From SZUA-365 sp034002405 (lineage in GTDB: Bacteria; Bacteroidota; Ignavibacteria; SZUA-365), in NCBI GenBank assembly GCA_034002405.1, contig JAVFAS010000077.1, forward strand, positions 1 to 13,497: a stretch of DNA of 13,497 nt, in the 5' to 3' direction. Positions 1 to 6,670 of this stretch are shown in pieces. The stretch's first letter is position 1; every line of letters starts with the position of its first letter. Under the pieces are notes generated by a model that saw only the letters and a list, made by a program, of their open reading frames with translations, did not search any database and was not told the DNA's origin. Position numbers and translations under genes: made by a program.

Positions 1-2
1 CG

Positions 3-752
3 CCGGCGGCGGATCCCACACGTTCCGTCATCATCAATCCCAATAACAGCACGACGCTCGCGACGGACTTCATGCGTACGCAGCTGCAGTTGGGTACGAC
101 CGACTCGGTGGATTTCAAGACAAAAACGCATGTCTGCTGGCCGTATGGATATCCGGTCGAGCTGACGTCGTTCACCGCCCGCTTCGCCGATGGCGTTGCC
201 TGGCTCGAATGGTTCACCGCGAGCGAGACAAACAACAGCGGCTTCATTGTCGAGCGGCTGGCAGCGCGTTCGGAGCTGGGGAGCGTCCGAATCTGGCAGC
301 GCATTGGTTTCGTCGAGGGTCACGGCAGTACAGCCCTGGCTCAGCGGTATGCGTTCTTCGATTCCACGCCCGACATCGCGGCCGACCCGGATGGCGTCGT
401 GCAATACCGTTTGCGGCAGGTTGACTTTGATGGCCGTTCGGAACTCTCCCCGATCGTGCAGGTGACCATTCCGCGCGTCCCCGTGCTGGCTTTCGAGGAT
501 ATGTATCCGAATCCTGTCCACCACGGGCGTGGGACGGTGTCGGTTGCATTCTCTCTGCCGGAATCCCGGTCGGTACGGGTGGACCTCGTCGATGCCCTCG
601 GCCGCACGGTCGCGGTCGCCGCGGACGGCGCGTTTTCTGCAGGACGTTCCGTGATTGATCTTCCCATCGCGGGACTGCGCGGCGGTGTCTATTTCTGCCG
701 TCTGCAGGCCGCGGGGGAAACCATCGTCCGACGTCTTTCGATCGTCGAATAG
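3..752 (+). CDS. C-terminal part of a secreted protein with a type IX secretion sorting domain (5' end outside window)
   Basis: The reading frame is open from the first bases of the window, so this is the 3' end of a longer gene; the first ATG at 72 is probably internal. The visible ~249 residues begin with a short stretch, then a segment reading P-V-E-L-T-S-F-T-A followed by W-F-T-A-S-E-T-N-N-S-G-F, a linker commonly found just before the sorting domain in secreted proteins of this lineage. From about 504 (Y-P-N-P) to the stop lies a ~80-residue beta-sandwich module with the Por/type A sorting-domain layout: YPNP, a V-x-V-D-L-V-D-A-L-G-R core strand, a G-V-Y-F strand and a final R-R-L-S-I-V strand. 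Such domains direct cargo through the T9SS for surface attachment or release. The catalytic or binding part lies upstream and is not visible, so the protein's own function is unknown. The sorting-domain call is firm. Confidence 0.85.
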   Translation, partial: PAADPTRSVIINPNNSTTLATDFMRTQLQLGTTDSVDFKTKTHVCWPYGYPVELTSFTARFADGVAWLEWFTASETNNSGFIVERLAARSELGSVRIWQRIGFVEGHGSTALAQRYAFFDSTPDIAADPDGVVQYRLRQVDFDGRSELSPIVQVTIPRVPVLAFEDMYPNPVHHGRGTVSVAFSLPESRSVRVDLVDALGRTVAVAADGAFSAGRSVIDLPIAGLRGGVYFCRLQAAGETIVRRLSIVE

Positions 753-813
753 ATGTCCCTCACACGATGAGATGCGGCCTCCACGGGCATTCCGCACCGA
801 ATTCCCGACGTCA

Positions 814-2670
814 ATGAAACGAACAGCAGCTTCCACGAGCGGACGCCTCCCCGGACGCGGCCGCGCCGTGTCCCGCGAAACGGCGATCGCCATGGCCATT
901 GCGATTCTGGCGGTCATCCTCAGACTCGTCTTCGTCTTTTCCCTCCGCGACACCCCGTTCTTTCTTGGTCATTTCTCGGATTCCCAGCTCTACATGCAGC
1001 TCGCCGCGCGCATCCGGGAAGGGGGTATCACCGAGGCCTATTTCATGTCACCGCTCTATCCGTATCTCATCGCCGCGGTCGCCGCGCTGACCGGGAATCC
1101 GGAGTTGTGGGTCCGAATACTTCAGGCCCTCTTTGGCGGGATCACGGCGTTTCTGACCTACCGTATCGGCCGGCAACTTTTTTCGGGCGAGGGGGGACTG
1201 CTTGCCGCCGTCTGTATCGCGGCCTACGCACCGGCGCTGTTTTACGACGGGTTGCTGCTCATCGAATCCCTGCAAACCATGCTCGTGGTCGCCCATTTGT
1301 TCGTGCTCCTGCGCGCGATGACGAGCGACGCGATGCGGAACTGGGTGGTGGCCGGTGCGCTGCTCGGGCTCGCGGTGGTCACTCGGGCGACCGTGATCGT
1401 CTTTCTCCCGACGCTGATTGTTGTCTGGCTGTTCCAGCGCGGTGCCCGACGTCCCGCGTCGCGGCGCATGCTGTCCTACGTCGTGGCGGCGTTGCTGATG
1501 CTCGTTCCGACCGCGCTGCACAACGCCGCGACCGAGGGGGTGTTCATGCCCGTGACCGCCTCGTTCGGTTTCAATCTGTATGCGGGCAACAATCCGTCCG
1601 CCACCGGATTGTACGCGCTGCCGGAGGAAGCCATCGATGTACGCAGCGATCCAAATGGACGGCGGTGGGTTGAGGGGCGGACAGGGAGGAGCCTCGATGC
1701 CGCGGAGGTCTCGGCGTTCTGGCGCGACCGGGCGCTCGCATGGATGGGCACCGATCCGGGCGCGGCCCTCGCGCTGTTCGTTCGCAAGATCGTTCTCTAT
1801 TTCCATCCGGATGAAATCGATCAGTTGGGTCTGAGTCTCCGGTTTTATACCGGAGAATACGGTCCGATCATCGGAATACCTGCATCGGCCTTTCCCGTGT
1901 TTCTGTTGTTGGCGGGTGCGGGACTGGGACTGGCGTGGCAGGAGCGGCGCGGCGGATGGGTGCTCCCGGCATTTCTCGTCGTCGCGGTGCTCACGACAGC
2001 GGTCTTTTTCGTGAGCGGCCGTCTTCGCCTGCCAATACTTCCCATTTTGTTCTTGTATGCCGCCCACGCCGCCGTCGAAATCGTGCGACGGATTCGCGCG
2101 GGCAACGGCCGGACGCTTGCCATCCCGGTCCTGGCCGGAGCGGCGATCCCCGCGCTTCTCCTGATCGCGCAGCCGACGGTGCGGCAGGGATTCGAGCAAG
2201 AGTATCTCCGCCTGGGGCAGTTTGCGTTCGATCGTGGTGATTACGCGCACGCGGAAACCCGTTTCCGGGCATCCCTTGCGGAGCAGGAAACACTCGACGG
2301 GATCGTCAATCTCGGCAACGCCCTCGCGGCCCAGCGACGCGTCGAGGAAGCCGCGGCGCAATACCGCACCGCGATCGACCGTGATTCGACCTTCGCGCTC
2401 GCCTGGTTCAATTTCGGGAATCTGCGGATGCAGACAGGCAGTCCGCGGTACGCCTACGGCTACTGGAAGCGTGCGATTGAATGCAATCCGCACCTGGCCG
2501 GCGCACGACGCAATCTGGGGCTGCTGCTGCTGCAGGCGGGACGGCTTGACGAAGCGGCCCGGGAGCTGGAGGAGTATCTGCGGTTGGAAACCGATGCGGC
2601 ACGGCGCACGGAAATCGCCGACGATCTCGCGCGCGTCCGGCAGTTGCTGCGCGATGCGCCGCCGGGGTGA
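814..2670 (+). CDS. GT39/ArnT-like membrane glycosyltransferase (GT-C fold) with C-terminal TPR repeats
   Basis: A 618-residue integral membrane protein. After a basic N-terminus, the first membrane segment is at about residues 23-44. It is followed by the loop D56-S-Q-L-Y, where GT-C glycosyltransferases keep the catalytic/metal-linked Asp, and by S-P-L-Y-P-Y-L at 79-85, typical of the PMT_2/GT39 family. About ten further hydrophobic segments run to residue ~453, including the family-like S-G-R-L-R-L-P-I-L-P at 411-420. These enzymes transfer a sugar from a polyprenyl-phosphate donor to a lipid or protein on the outer face of the inner membrane. Residues ~465-610 are soluble TPR repeats (G-D-Y-A-H-A-E, L-G-N-A-L-A, N-F-G-N-L, N-L-G-L-L-L, G-R-L-D-E-A), probably periplasmic. 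The start at 814 is preferred because it leaves a short basic N-terminus before the first membrane segment. ATG 772 is an alternative; neither has a strong Shine-Dalgarno. Donor and acceptor cannot be read from sequence. Confidence 0.8.
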   Translation: MKRTAASTSGRLPGRGRAVSRETAIAMAIAILAVILRLVFVFSLRDTPFFLGHFSDSQLYMQLAARIREGGITEAYFMSPLYPYLIAAVAALTGNPELWVRILQALFGGITAFLTYRIGRQLFSGEGGLLAAVCIAAYAPALFYDGLLLIESLQTMLVVAHLFVLLRAMTSDAMRNWVVAGALLGLAVVTRATVIVFLPTLIVVWLFQRGARRPASRRMLSYVVAALLMLVPTALHNAATEGVFMPVTASFGFNLYAGNNPSATGLYALPEEAIDVRSDPNGRRWVEGRTGRSLDAAEVSAFWRDRALAWMGTDPGAALALFVRKIVLYFHPDEIDQLGLSLRFYTGEYGPIIGIPASAFPVFLLLAGAGLGLAWQERRGGWVLPAFLVVAVLTTAVFFVSGRLRLPILPILFLYAAHAAVEIVRRIRAGNGRTLAIPVLAGAAIPALLLIAQPTVRQGFEQEYLRLGQFAFDRGDYAHAETRFRASLAEQETLDGIVNLGNALAAQRRVEEAAAQYRTAIDRDSTFALAWFNFGNLRMQTGSPRYAYGYWKRAIECNPHLAGARRNLGLLLLQAGRLDEAARELEEYLRLETDAARRTEIADDLARVRQLLRDAPPG

Positions 2671-2676
2671 AGTTCA

Positions 2677-2809
2677 CGCGCGGAACCGGTTGACCGTGCG
2701 AATTCGGTTGACCGAGCAGATCCGAACGCCCGCGCGGAACCGTGTGCACGGATCGGAAGGGTACACAGGGGGTGCACCGATCGCAGGGGATATACCGATC
2801 GCAGGGGAT
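2677..2809. repeat. Short degenerate direct repeats between two convergent genes
   Basis: The 169-bp spacer between the glycosyltransferase stop and the CBS gene stop contains several direct repeats. A 12-mer cgcgcggaaccg occurs at 2677-2688 and 2731-2742. The 10-mer cggttgaccg occurs at 2687-2696 and 2705-2714. The 16-mer accgatcgcaggggat occurs at 2776-2791 and 2794-2809, 18 bp apart. An imperfect relative, gtgcacggatcggaaggg at 2744-2761, matches 2772-2789 at 15 of 18 positions. I see no classic T-tailed terminator in the spacer, although ccgtgtgcacgg at 2740-2751 is a small inverted repeat. No coding capacity is evident. Confidence 0.6.
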
Positions 2810-2839
2810 GATGGGAGAATGCGCGGCGGAGTGCCGGAA

Positions 2840-3412
2840 TCAGGCGAGGCTGTCGTCCTCGTCGCCCGCGAGAAGATCCGGTTCGTCGGGCAACGTGACG
2901 TCCTCGCCCGGCATGCTCAGCGGATGCGCGGGGAGGTTGAGCACTTCATCCGCGAAATGTTGCACGAGGTAGGAGACGATATCCTTCACCGACGCGAGGC
3001 CGACGGGTTCGAAGGCATCGTTGACAATGGGGATATGGCGGTAGCCGCCGAGGTCCATGAAGTTAAGCGCGTACGCGATCGTATCGTCCTCGTTGAGGGC
3101 CTGGGGATGGATCGTCATCACCTCGGTGATGGGTGTACCGCGGAGGTCGAATGAGGCGCCAACGATTTTCTTCAGGACGTCGCGTTCGGTGAAGATACCG
3201 AGGAGCTTTTCATGACTGGTCACGAGCACGCAGCCGATCCGTTTGGTCTGCATGAGATGGATCGCGTCACGGATCGACGTGTCGAGTTCCACGGTGATCG
3301 CGGGTTTCATCAGTGTTCGCAGCGATCGGCGCAGGTCTTCGACCTCGAGTGCCGGGGTGAGGGCGTCGCCGTTTCGTTCCATGTTCATTTCCGCATCGTC
3401 ATGCACTTGCAT
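2840..3412 (-). CDS. Tandem CBS-domain protein
   Basis: A 190-residue soluble protein made almost entirely of two CBS domains. CBS1 (~31-85) contains M-K-P-A-I-T-V, S-I-R-D-A-I-H-L-M, R-I-G-C-V-L-V and G-I-F-T-E-R-D-V-L. CBS2 (~97-150) contains V-M-T-I-H-P, T-I-A-Y-A-L-N-F-M, R-H-I-P-I-V and G-L-A-S-V-K-D-I-V. The pair should fold as one Bateman module, which in known proteins binds AMP, ATP or other adenosyl ligands and acts as an energy or nucleotide sensor. There is no attached enzyme, channel or DNA-binding domain; residues ~160-190 are an acidic tail. ATG 3412 is chosen because GGAAG lies 8 bases upstream on the minus strand; GTG 3427, in frame, lacks such a site. It begins 27 bp after the lyase stop on the same strand, so the two are probably co-transcribed. 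Its partner is unknown; the lyase is the obvious candidate. Confidence 0.85.
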   Translation of the reverse strand: MQVHDDAEMNMERNGDALTPALEVEDLRRSLRTLMKPAITVELDTSIRDAIHLMQTKRIGCVLVTSHEKLLGIFTERDVLKKIVGASFDLRGTPITEVMTIHPQALNEDDTIAYALNFMDLGGYRHIPIVNDAFEPVGLASVKDIVSYLVQHFADEVLNLPAHPLSMPGEDVTLPDEPDLLAGDEDDSLA

Positions 3413-3420
3413 CGTATCCA

Positions 3421-3425
3421 CTTCC
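3421..3425 (-). promoter_or_regulatory. Ribosome binding site deciding the CBS-gene start
   Basis: On the minus strand GGAAG is followed by 8 bases and then ATG at 3412-3410. The alternative in-frame GTG at 3427-3425 overlaps this site and has no purine-rich element upstream, so the ATG is the better start. Confidence 0.45.
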
Positions 3426-3439
3426 ACTGGTGAAAGAAA

Positions 3440-4972
3440 TTACTCGAGCGTTCCGATCGCGTGTTCAACGTCATTCAAAATAGCATTTTTCTGGACCAGT
3501 TCAGTCGTACGCCGGAGGTCCTCGTACATCAGGCGGTCGTCATCGAGATGCGGGACCTGGGCGCGGACCACCGCGTGCGCCACGCCGGTGCCACGTCCGC
3601 GACCCATGGGCGCATGGAAATCAAGTGCCTGGGCCGCGGTCATGAATTCGACGGCCAGCACGTGCTCCACGTTGCGCAGGATCTGATGGGCCTTGCGCGC
3701 TCCGATCGACCCCATGCTGTTGTGGTCTTCCTGATTGGCCGAGGTGGGAATGGAATCGACACTCGCGGGATGCGCCAGCACCTTGTTTTCAGAGACCAGC
3801 GAGGCAGCGGTATACTGCGCGATCATCAGGCCGCTGTTGAGTCCACCCCGCGCCGTGAGAAAGCGGGGCAGACCGCTGAGCTTGCCGTTGACCATGCGCT
3901 CGATGCGACGCTCGGAGATATTCGCGAGTTCGGACAGCGCGATCCCGAGGAAATCGGCCGCGAGGGCCACGGGCTGACCATGGAAATTGCCACCCTCGAT
4001 CAGTCGCTGTGAATCGGAAAAAATGAGCGGATTATCCGTTGCTGCGTTGATCTCCCGGAGAAGGACCGATTCGACATAGGTGATCGCGTCACGCGAGGCC
4101 CCATGCACTTGCGGCATGCAGCGCAGCGAGTACGCGTCCTGCACCGCGTCGTGTCCCTCGCGATGCGACTCCCGGATCTCGCTGTCGGCGAGCAGACGGA
4201 GGATGTTGCGCGCGACGGCCTGTTGTCCGGGGTGGGGACGCACAGCATGCAGCTGTGGGTCGCAGGCATTGGTCGTGCCGAGCAAGGCCTCGAGCGACAT
4301 CGCACCCGCGATGTCGAATTGCCGGACCAGCGCCTTGGCACGCGCGGTGGTCCAGCACAGGTAGGCCGTCATCATCTGCGTTCCGTTGATCAAGGCCAGG
4401 CCTTCCTTCGCGGCGAGCACGACGGGGTGGAGTCCTGCCTCGCGCAGGGCCTCGGCCGCCGGCCGCGGGCCATCCTCGCTCCAAACGGATTCGAGCCCCA
4501 TCATCCCGCAGACCAGGTGTGCCAGTTGGACGAGATCGCCGCTCGAGCCGACCGATCCCTGCGACGGGATCACCGGGATACAATCGGTGTTGAGCATGTC
4601 GAGCAGGAGTTCGACCGTTGCGACACGGATTCCGGAATACCCTTTCGCCAGCGCATTGGCCCGCAGCAGCATCAGGATGCGGGTAATATGTTTCGGCATC
4701 GGATCACCGCAGCCGACGGCATGACTGACGATGAGATTCCGCTGCAGCTCCGCGAGCTGTTCGGGTCCGATGTGTACATTACTGAATTCACCGAAGCCCG
4801 TGGTGATGCCGTACATGACCTTGCCGTCGCGCACCCATGCGTCGACCAGCGCACGTGCCGCCTCCATGCGCGGTCGCGCGTCCGCCGCCAGTTCCACACG
4901 GCAGTCGCCCTGCGCCACTGCCATCACATCCTCGAGCGTGAGGGAATTTCCGTCGATCTTCAAGACATTCAT
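3440..4972 (-). CDS. hutH: Histidine ammonia-lyase-like MIO enzyme with a variant Ser-Ser-Gly cofactor triad
   Basis: A 510-residue MIO-family ammonia-lyase, the usual length for HAL. HAL converts L-histidine to trans-urocanate and ammonia in the cytoplasm. Residues matching the Pseudomonas putida HAL active site appear at a constant +1 offset: Tyr54 (Y-G-I-T-T-G-F-G), His84 (S-H-A-V-G), Asn196 (N-G-T-Q), Gln278, Tyr281 and Arg284 (Q-D-A-Y-S-L-R), Phe330 (G-G-N-F-H) and Glu415 (A-N-Q-E-D-H). The cofactor triad, normally Ala-Ser-Gly, is Ser143-Ser144-Gly145 (codons TCG AGC GGC), and the usual D-L-A-P-L-A-H that follows is D-L-V-Q-L-A-H. Histidine is the best guess from the pocket; a different amino acid is possible. 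No hutU, hutI or hutG lies nearby. The gene diverges from the regulator operon and leads into the CBS gene. Start 4972 (M-N-V-L-K) gives a HAL-like N-terminus; ATG 4987 is an in-frame alternative. The frame stays open much further upstream, but that part is antisense to the regulator and not real. Confidence 0.85.
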   Translation of the reverse strand: MNVLKIDGNSLTLEDVMAVAQGDCRVELAADARPRMEAARALVDAWVRDGKVMYGITTGFGEFSNVHIGPEQLAELQRNLIVSHAVGCGDPMPKHITRILMLLRANALAKGYSGIRVATVELLLDMLNTDCIPVIPSQGSVGSSGDLVQLAHLVCGMMGLESVWSEDGPRPAAEALREAGLHPVVLAAKEGLALINGTQMMTAYLCWTTARAKALVRQFDIAGAMSLEALLGTTNACDPQLHAVRPHPGQQAVARNILRLLADSEIRESHREGHDAVQDAYSLRCMPQVHGASRDAITYVESVLLREINAATDNPLIFSDSQRLIEGGNFHGQPVALAADFLGIALSELANISERRIERMVNGKLSGLPRFLTARGGLNSGLMIAQYTAASLVSENKVLAHPASVDSIPTSANQEDHNSMGSIGARKAHQILRNVEHVLAVEFMTAAQALDFHAPMGRGRGTGVAHAVVRAQVPHLDDDRLMYEDLRRTTELVQKNAILNDVEHAIGTLE

Positions 4973-5048
4973 GGAATCCGGTCCCATTGGAATTACAACC
5001 TGTCCTGTAAAATACGGACTCTTGTCGTGAAGGGAAAAATCCCTCCCC

Positions 5049-5077
5049 TTGACTTTCGTGTTTTCTTCGGTTATGTT
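5049..5077 (+). promoter_or_regulatory. Candidate promoter for the regulator operon
   Basis: TTGACT at 5049-5054 and TATGTT at 5072-5077 are 17 bases apart, a good fit to a housekeeping bacterial promoter. The same bases partly fit the Bacteroidota pattern (TTG, about 20 bases, then TAnnTTTG; here TATGTTGA). Transcription would start near 5084, immediately before the 18-bp palindrome. This lies in an AT-richer island between divergent genes. Promoter activity is inferred from sequence only. Confidence 0.5.
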
Positions 5078-5087
5078 GATTTCTAAT

Positions 5088-5105
5088 GTTTGAAATATTC
5101 CAAAC
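5088..5105. promoter_or_regulatory. Near-perfect 18-bp palindrome, candidate operator for the adjacent GbsR/MarR-type regulator
   Basis: The sequence gtttgaaatattccaaac equals its reverse complement except at one mirrored pair. It lies just downstream of the candidate promoter and 14 bases before the regulator ATG at 5120, in the region shared with the divergent lyase gene. Size and symmetry suit a dimeric winged-helix repressor, so autoregulation of the operon and possibly control of the lyase is likely. Binding is inferred. Confidence 0.6.
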
Positions 5106-5119
5106 GTACGGAACCGATC

Positions 5120-5614
5120 ATGACCGTCACGCCCACGCAGCTGCAGAGTGAATTTGTCGAGTCCTTCGGCAATCTGTATGCCGCGTACGGATGGAAGCGG
5201 CTCGACGGACTGATCATCGGATTGTTGCTCGCCCGGGCGTGCACGATGTCCCTCGATGAGATTTGCGCGGCGCTGGGTCGCAGCAAGGGACCGATTTCCG
5301 AGTCGGTGCGGCAGCTCGCCGCGAAGGGACTCGTGCGGAAGATGGCGGGCGGCGAGAATCGCCGCGATTATTACGCGATCGATCCCGAGGTCTTTCACCA
5401 CAATCATCTGCTCAACATGCAGACCGTGCGCCGGAACCGCGCCATCGCCGAGCAGTTTCTTGCCCGGCAGCATGGCGAGGCCGAACTCGAGGGCATGCGG
5501 CGCAATCTCCGGCGGATGCTTGCGTTCTATACCTTGATGGAGCAATTCTACCACGATTTCTCCGCGCAGTGGACCGTGGAACACACGCGGGTTGACCAGA
5601 GGAGCAACACATGA
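5120..5614 (+). CDS. GbsR/MarR-type winged-helix transcriptional regulator
   Basis: A 164-residue DNA-binding protein. Residues ~24-40 (G-W-K-R-L-D-G-L-I-I-G-L-L-L) lead into a helix-turn-helix at ~41-70: M-S-L-D-E-I-C-A-A-L-G-R-S-K-G-P-I-S, then R-Q-L-A-A-K-G-L-V-R-K. The wing is at ~76-85, with R-R-D-Y-Y. This arrangement matches the GbsR/YvaV-like branch of MarR-fold regulators, which usually act as dimeric repressors. The C-terminal ~75 residues are helical and probably dimerise. ATG 5120 is preferred (GGA 8 bases upstream) over an upstream in-frame TTG at 5090, which would put the coding region inside the palindrome. The stop overlaps the next start as ATGA (5611-5614), so the regulator is the first gene of the operon it probably controls. 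Its ligand is unknown; an acyl-CoA or amino acid handled by the neighbours is plausible. Confidence 0.8.
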   Translation: MTVTPTQLQSEFVESFGNLYAAYGWKRLDGLIIGLLLARACTMSLDEICAALGRSKGPISESVRQLAAKGLVRKMAGGENRRDYYAIDPEVFHHNHLLNMQTVRRNRAIAEQFLARQHGEAELEGMRRNLRRMLAFYTLMEQFYHDFSAQWTVEHTRVDQRSNT

Positions 5615-6663
5615 GAGACGCGGTCGAGGCGCGACGCGCGGTCGTGACCGGCACGGGGTTGCATGTACCGGGGAATCCGATCCCGAACTCCGTATTTGAC
5701 GCGCGACACGGACAGGACATCGACGCCTTTCTCCGCGCGAATCGGAATATCCACCAGCGCTATTACATGGCGGCGGATCAGGCAACCTCGGATCTGATCC
5801 TCCCCGCGGCGCGGGAGGCGCTGGCCGAGGCGGGTCTCGAGGCGGCGCGACTCGATCTGATCATCGTCGCCACCGACACGCCGGATTATATTTCTCCCAG
5901 CACGGCCGCTGTCGTCCAGCACCGGCTCGGCGCGATCAATGCCGGGATCTTCGACGTGAATACCGCCTGCGCCGGCTTCGTCACCGCGCTCGACATCGCG
6001 TGGAAATATCTCCGCGCGGACGCGCAGTACCGCCACATTCTCGTGGTCGGGGCCTACGGGATGAGCAAATTCCTCGACCAGGACGATTACAAGATCGCTA
6101 CCCTGTTCGCCGACGGCGCGGGAGCGGTGGTGCTTTCCGCGGTGGAGCAGGAGGGAGACGGGGACGATGCATCCATCGCGAGTGGTGCACGCGGCATTCT
6201 GGCGTCGACGCTGTATGGCGACGGGAGGTATCACGATTTCATGGGTATCTACAGCGGCGGAACACGACAGCCGGCCTCGCATGCGAGTATCGAGGCAAAG
6301 GATACGCTGTTGCGTTTCGCGAAGCGCATTCCACCCGAAACCAATGTGACCCATTGGCCACGACTCGTGCGGACGGTGCTCGCGCGCATCGAAAAACAAC
6401 CCGCCGACGTCGCGCATTATTTCTTTACGCAGATCAACATCAACAGCATCAACGAGACGCTCGATCTGCTGGGTGTCCCCCGCGCGCGCGCGCATAATGT
6501 GATGGACAAGTTTGCCTACACCGGCAGCGCCTGCATTCCCATGGCCCTGGCGGACGCGGCGGACGCGCATCTGTTGCGACCGGGTGATCTCATCATGCTC
6601 GTCGGCTCGGGTGGAGGCATCGCGATGGCCGCGCTTGCCCTTGAATGGTCCTCTCAGACCTGA
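5611..6663 (+). CDS. KAS III (FabH)-like thiolase-fold enzyme lacking the standard catalytic His and Asn
   Basis: A 350-residue protein with both halves of the 3-oxoacyl-ACP synthase III fold. The N-terminal half has T-G-T-G-L at 13-17, A-T-D-T-P-D at 87-92 and the nucleophile Cys120 in N-T-A-C-A-G-F. A-D-G-A-G-A at 167-172 and the C-terminal half follow. In FabH the other catalytic residues are His in H-Q-A-N and Asn in G-N-T-S-A-A-S-I-P, 30 residues apart. Here these positions are Thr273 (T-Q-I-N) and Tyr303 (A-Y-T-G-S-A-C-I-P), also 30 apart. The surrounding motifs are intact, so this looks like a specialised subfamily rather than a decayed gene. Condensation, acyl transfer or thiolytic cleavage are all possible. 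A strong AGAGGAG sits 6 bases before the ATG. No acyl carrier protein gene is nearby, so CoA substrates made by the downstream ligase are more likely. Confidence 0.82.
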   Translation: MRDAVEARRAVVTGTGLHVPGNPIPNSVFDARHGQDIDAFLRANRNIHQRYYMAADQATSDLILPAAREALAEAGLEAARLDLIIVATDTPDYISPSTAAVVQHRLGAINAGIFDVNTACAGFVTALDIAWKYLRADAQYRHILVVGAYGMSKFLDQDDYKIATLFADGAGAVVLSAVEQEGDGDDASIASGARGILASTLYGDGRYHDFMGIYSGGTRQPASHASIEAKDTLLRFAKRIPPETNVTHWPRLVRTVLARIEKQPADVAHYFFTQININSINETLDLLGVPRARAHNVMDKFAYTGSACIPMALADAADAHLLRPGDLIMLVGSGGGIAMAALALEWSSQT

Positions 6664-6670
6664 GGAATGC

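Noticed and set aside
1048..2493. Long minus-strand open frame antisense to the glycosyltransferase
   Set aside because: Its translation is rich in Arg, His, Gln and Asp with no domain or hydrophobic pattern. Long antisense frames are expected in GC-rich genes, and the plus-strand protein is clearly real.
3413..3427. GTG start at 3427 for the CBS protein
   Set aside because: It has no ribosome binding site, whereas ATG 3412 has GGAAG at 8 bases; the five extra residues are outside the CBS domains.
3440..4972. Reading the lyase as part of an ordinary hut histidine-utilisation operon
   Set aside because: No urocanase, imidazolonepropionase or formiminoglutamate hydrolase is present, the neighbour is a CBS protein, and the MIO triad is atypical.
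4973..5785. Long upstream extension of the lyase reading frame (about 271 extra codons)
   Set aside because: It runs antisense through the regulator and into the KAS III-like gene, covers the promoter and palindrome, and lies outside HAL homology, which begins at about 4972.
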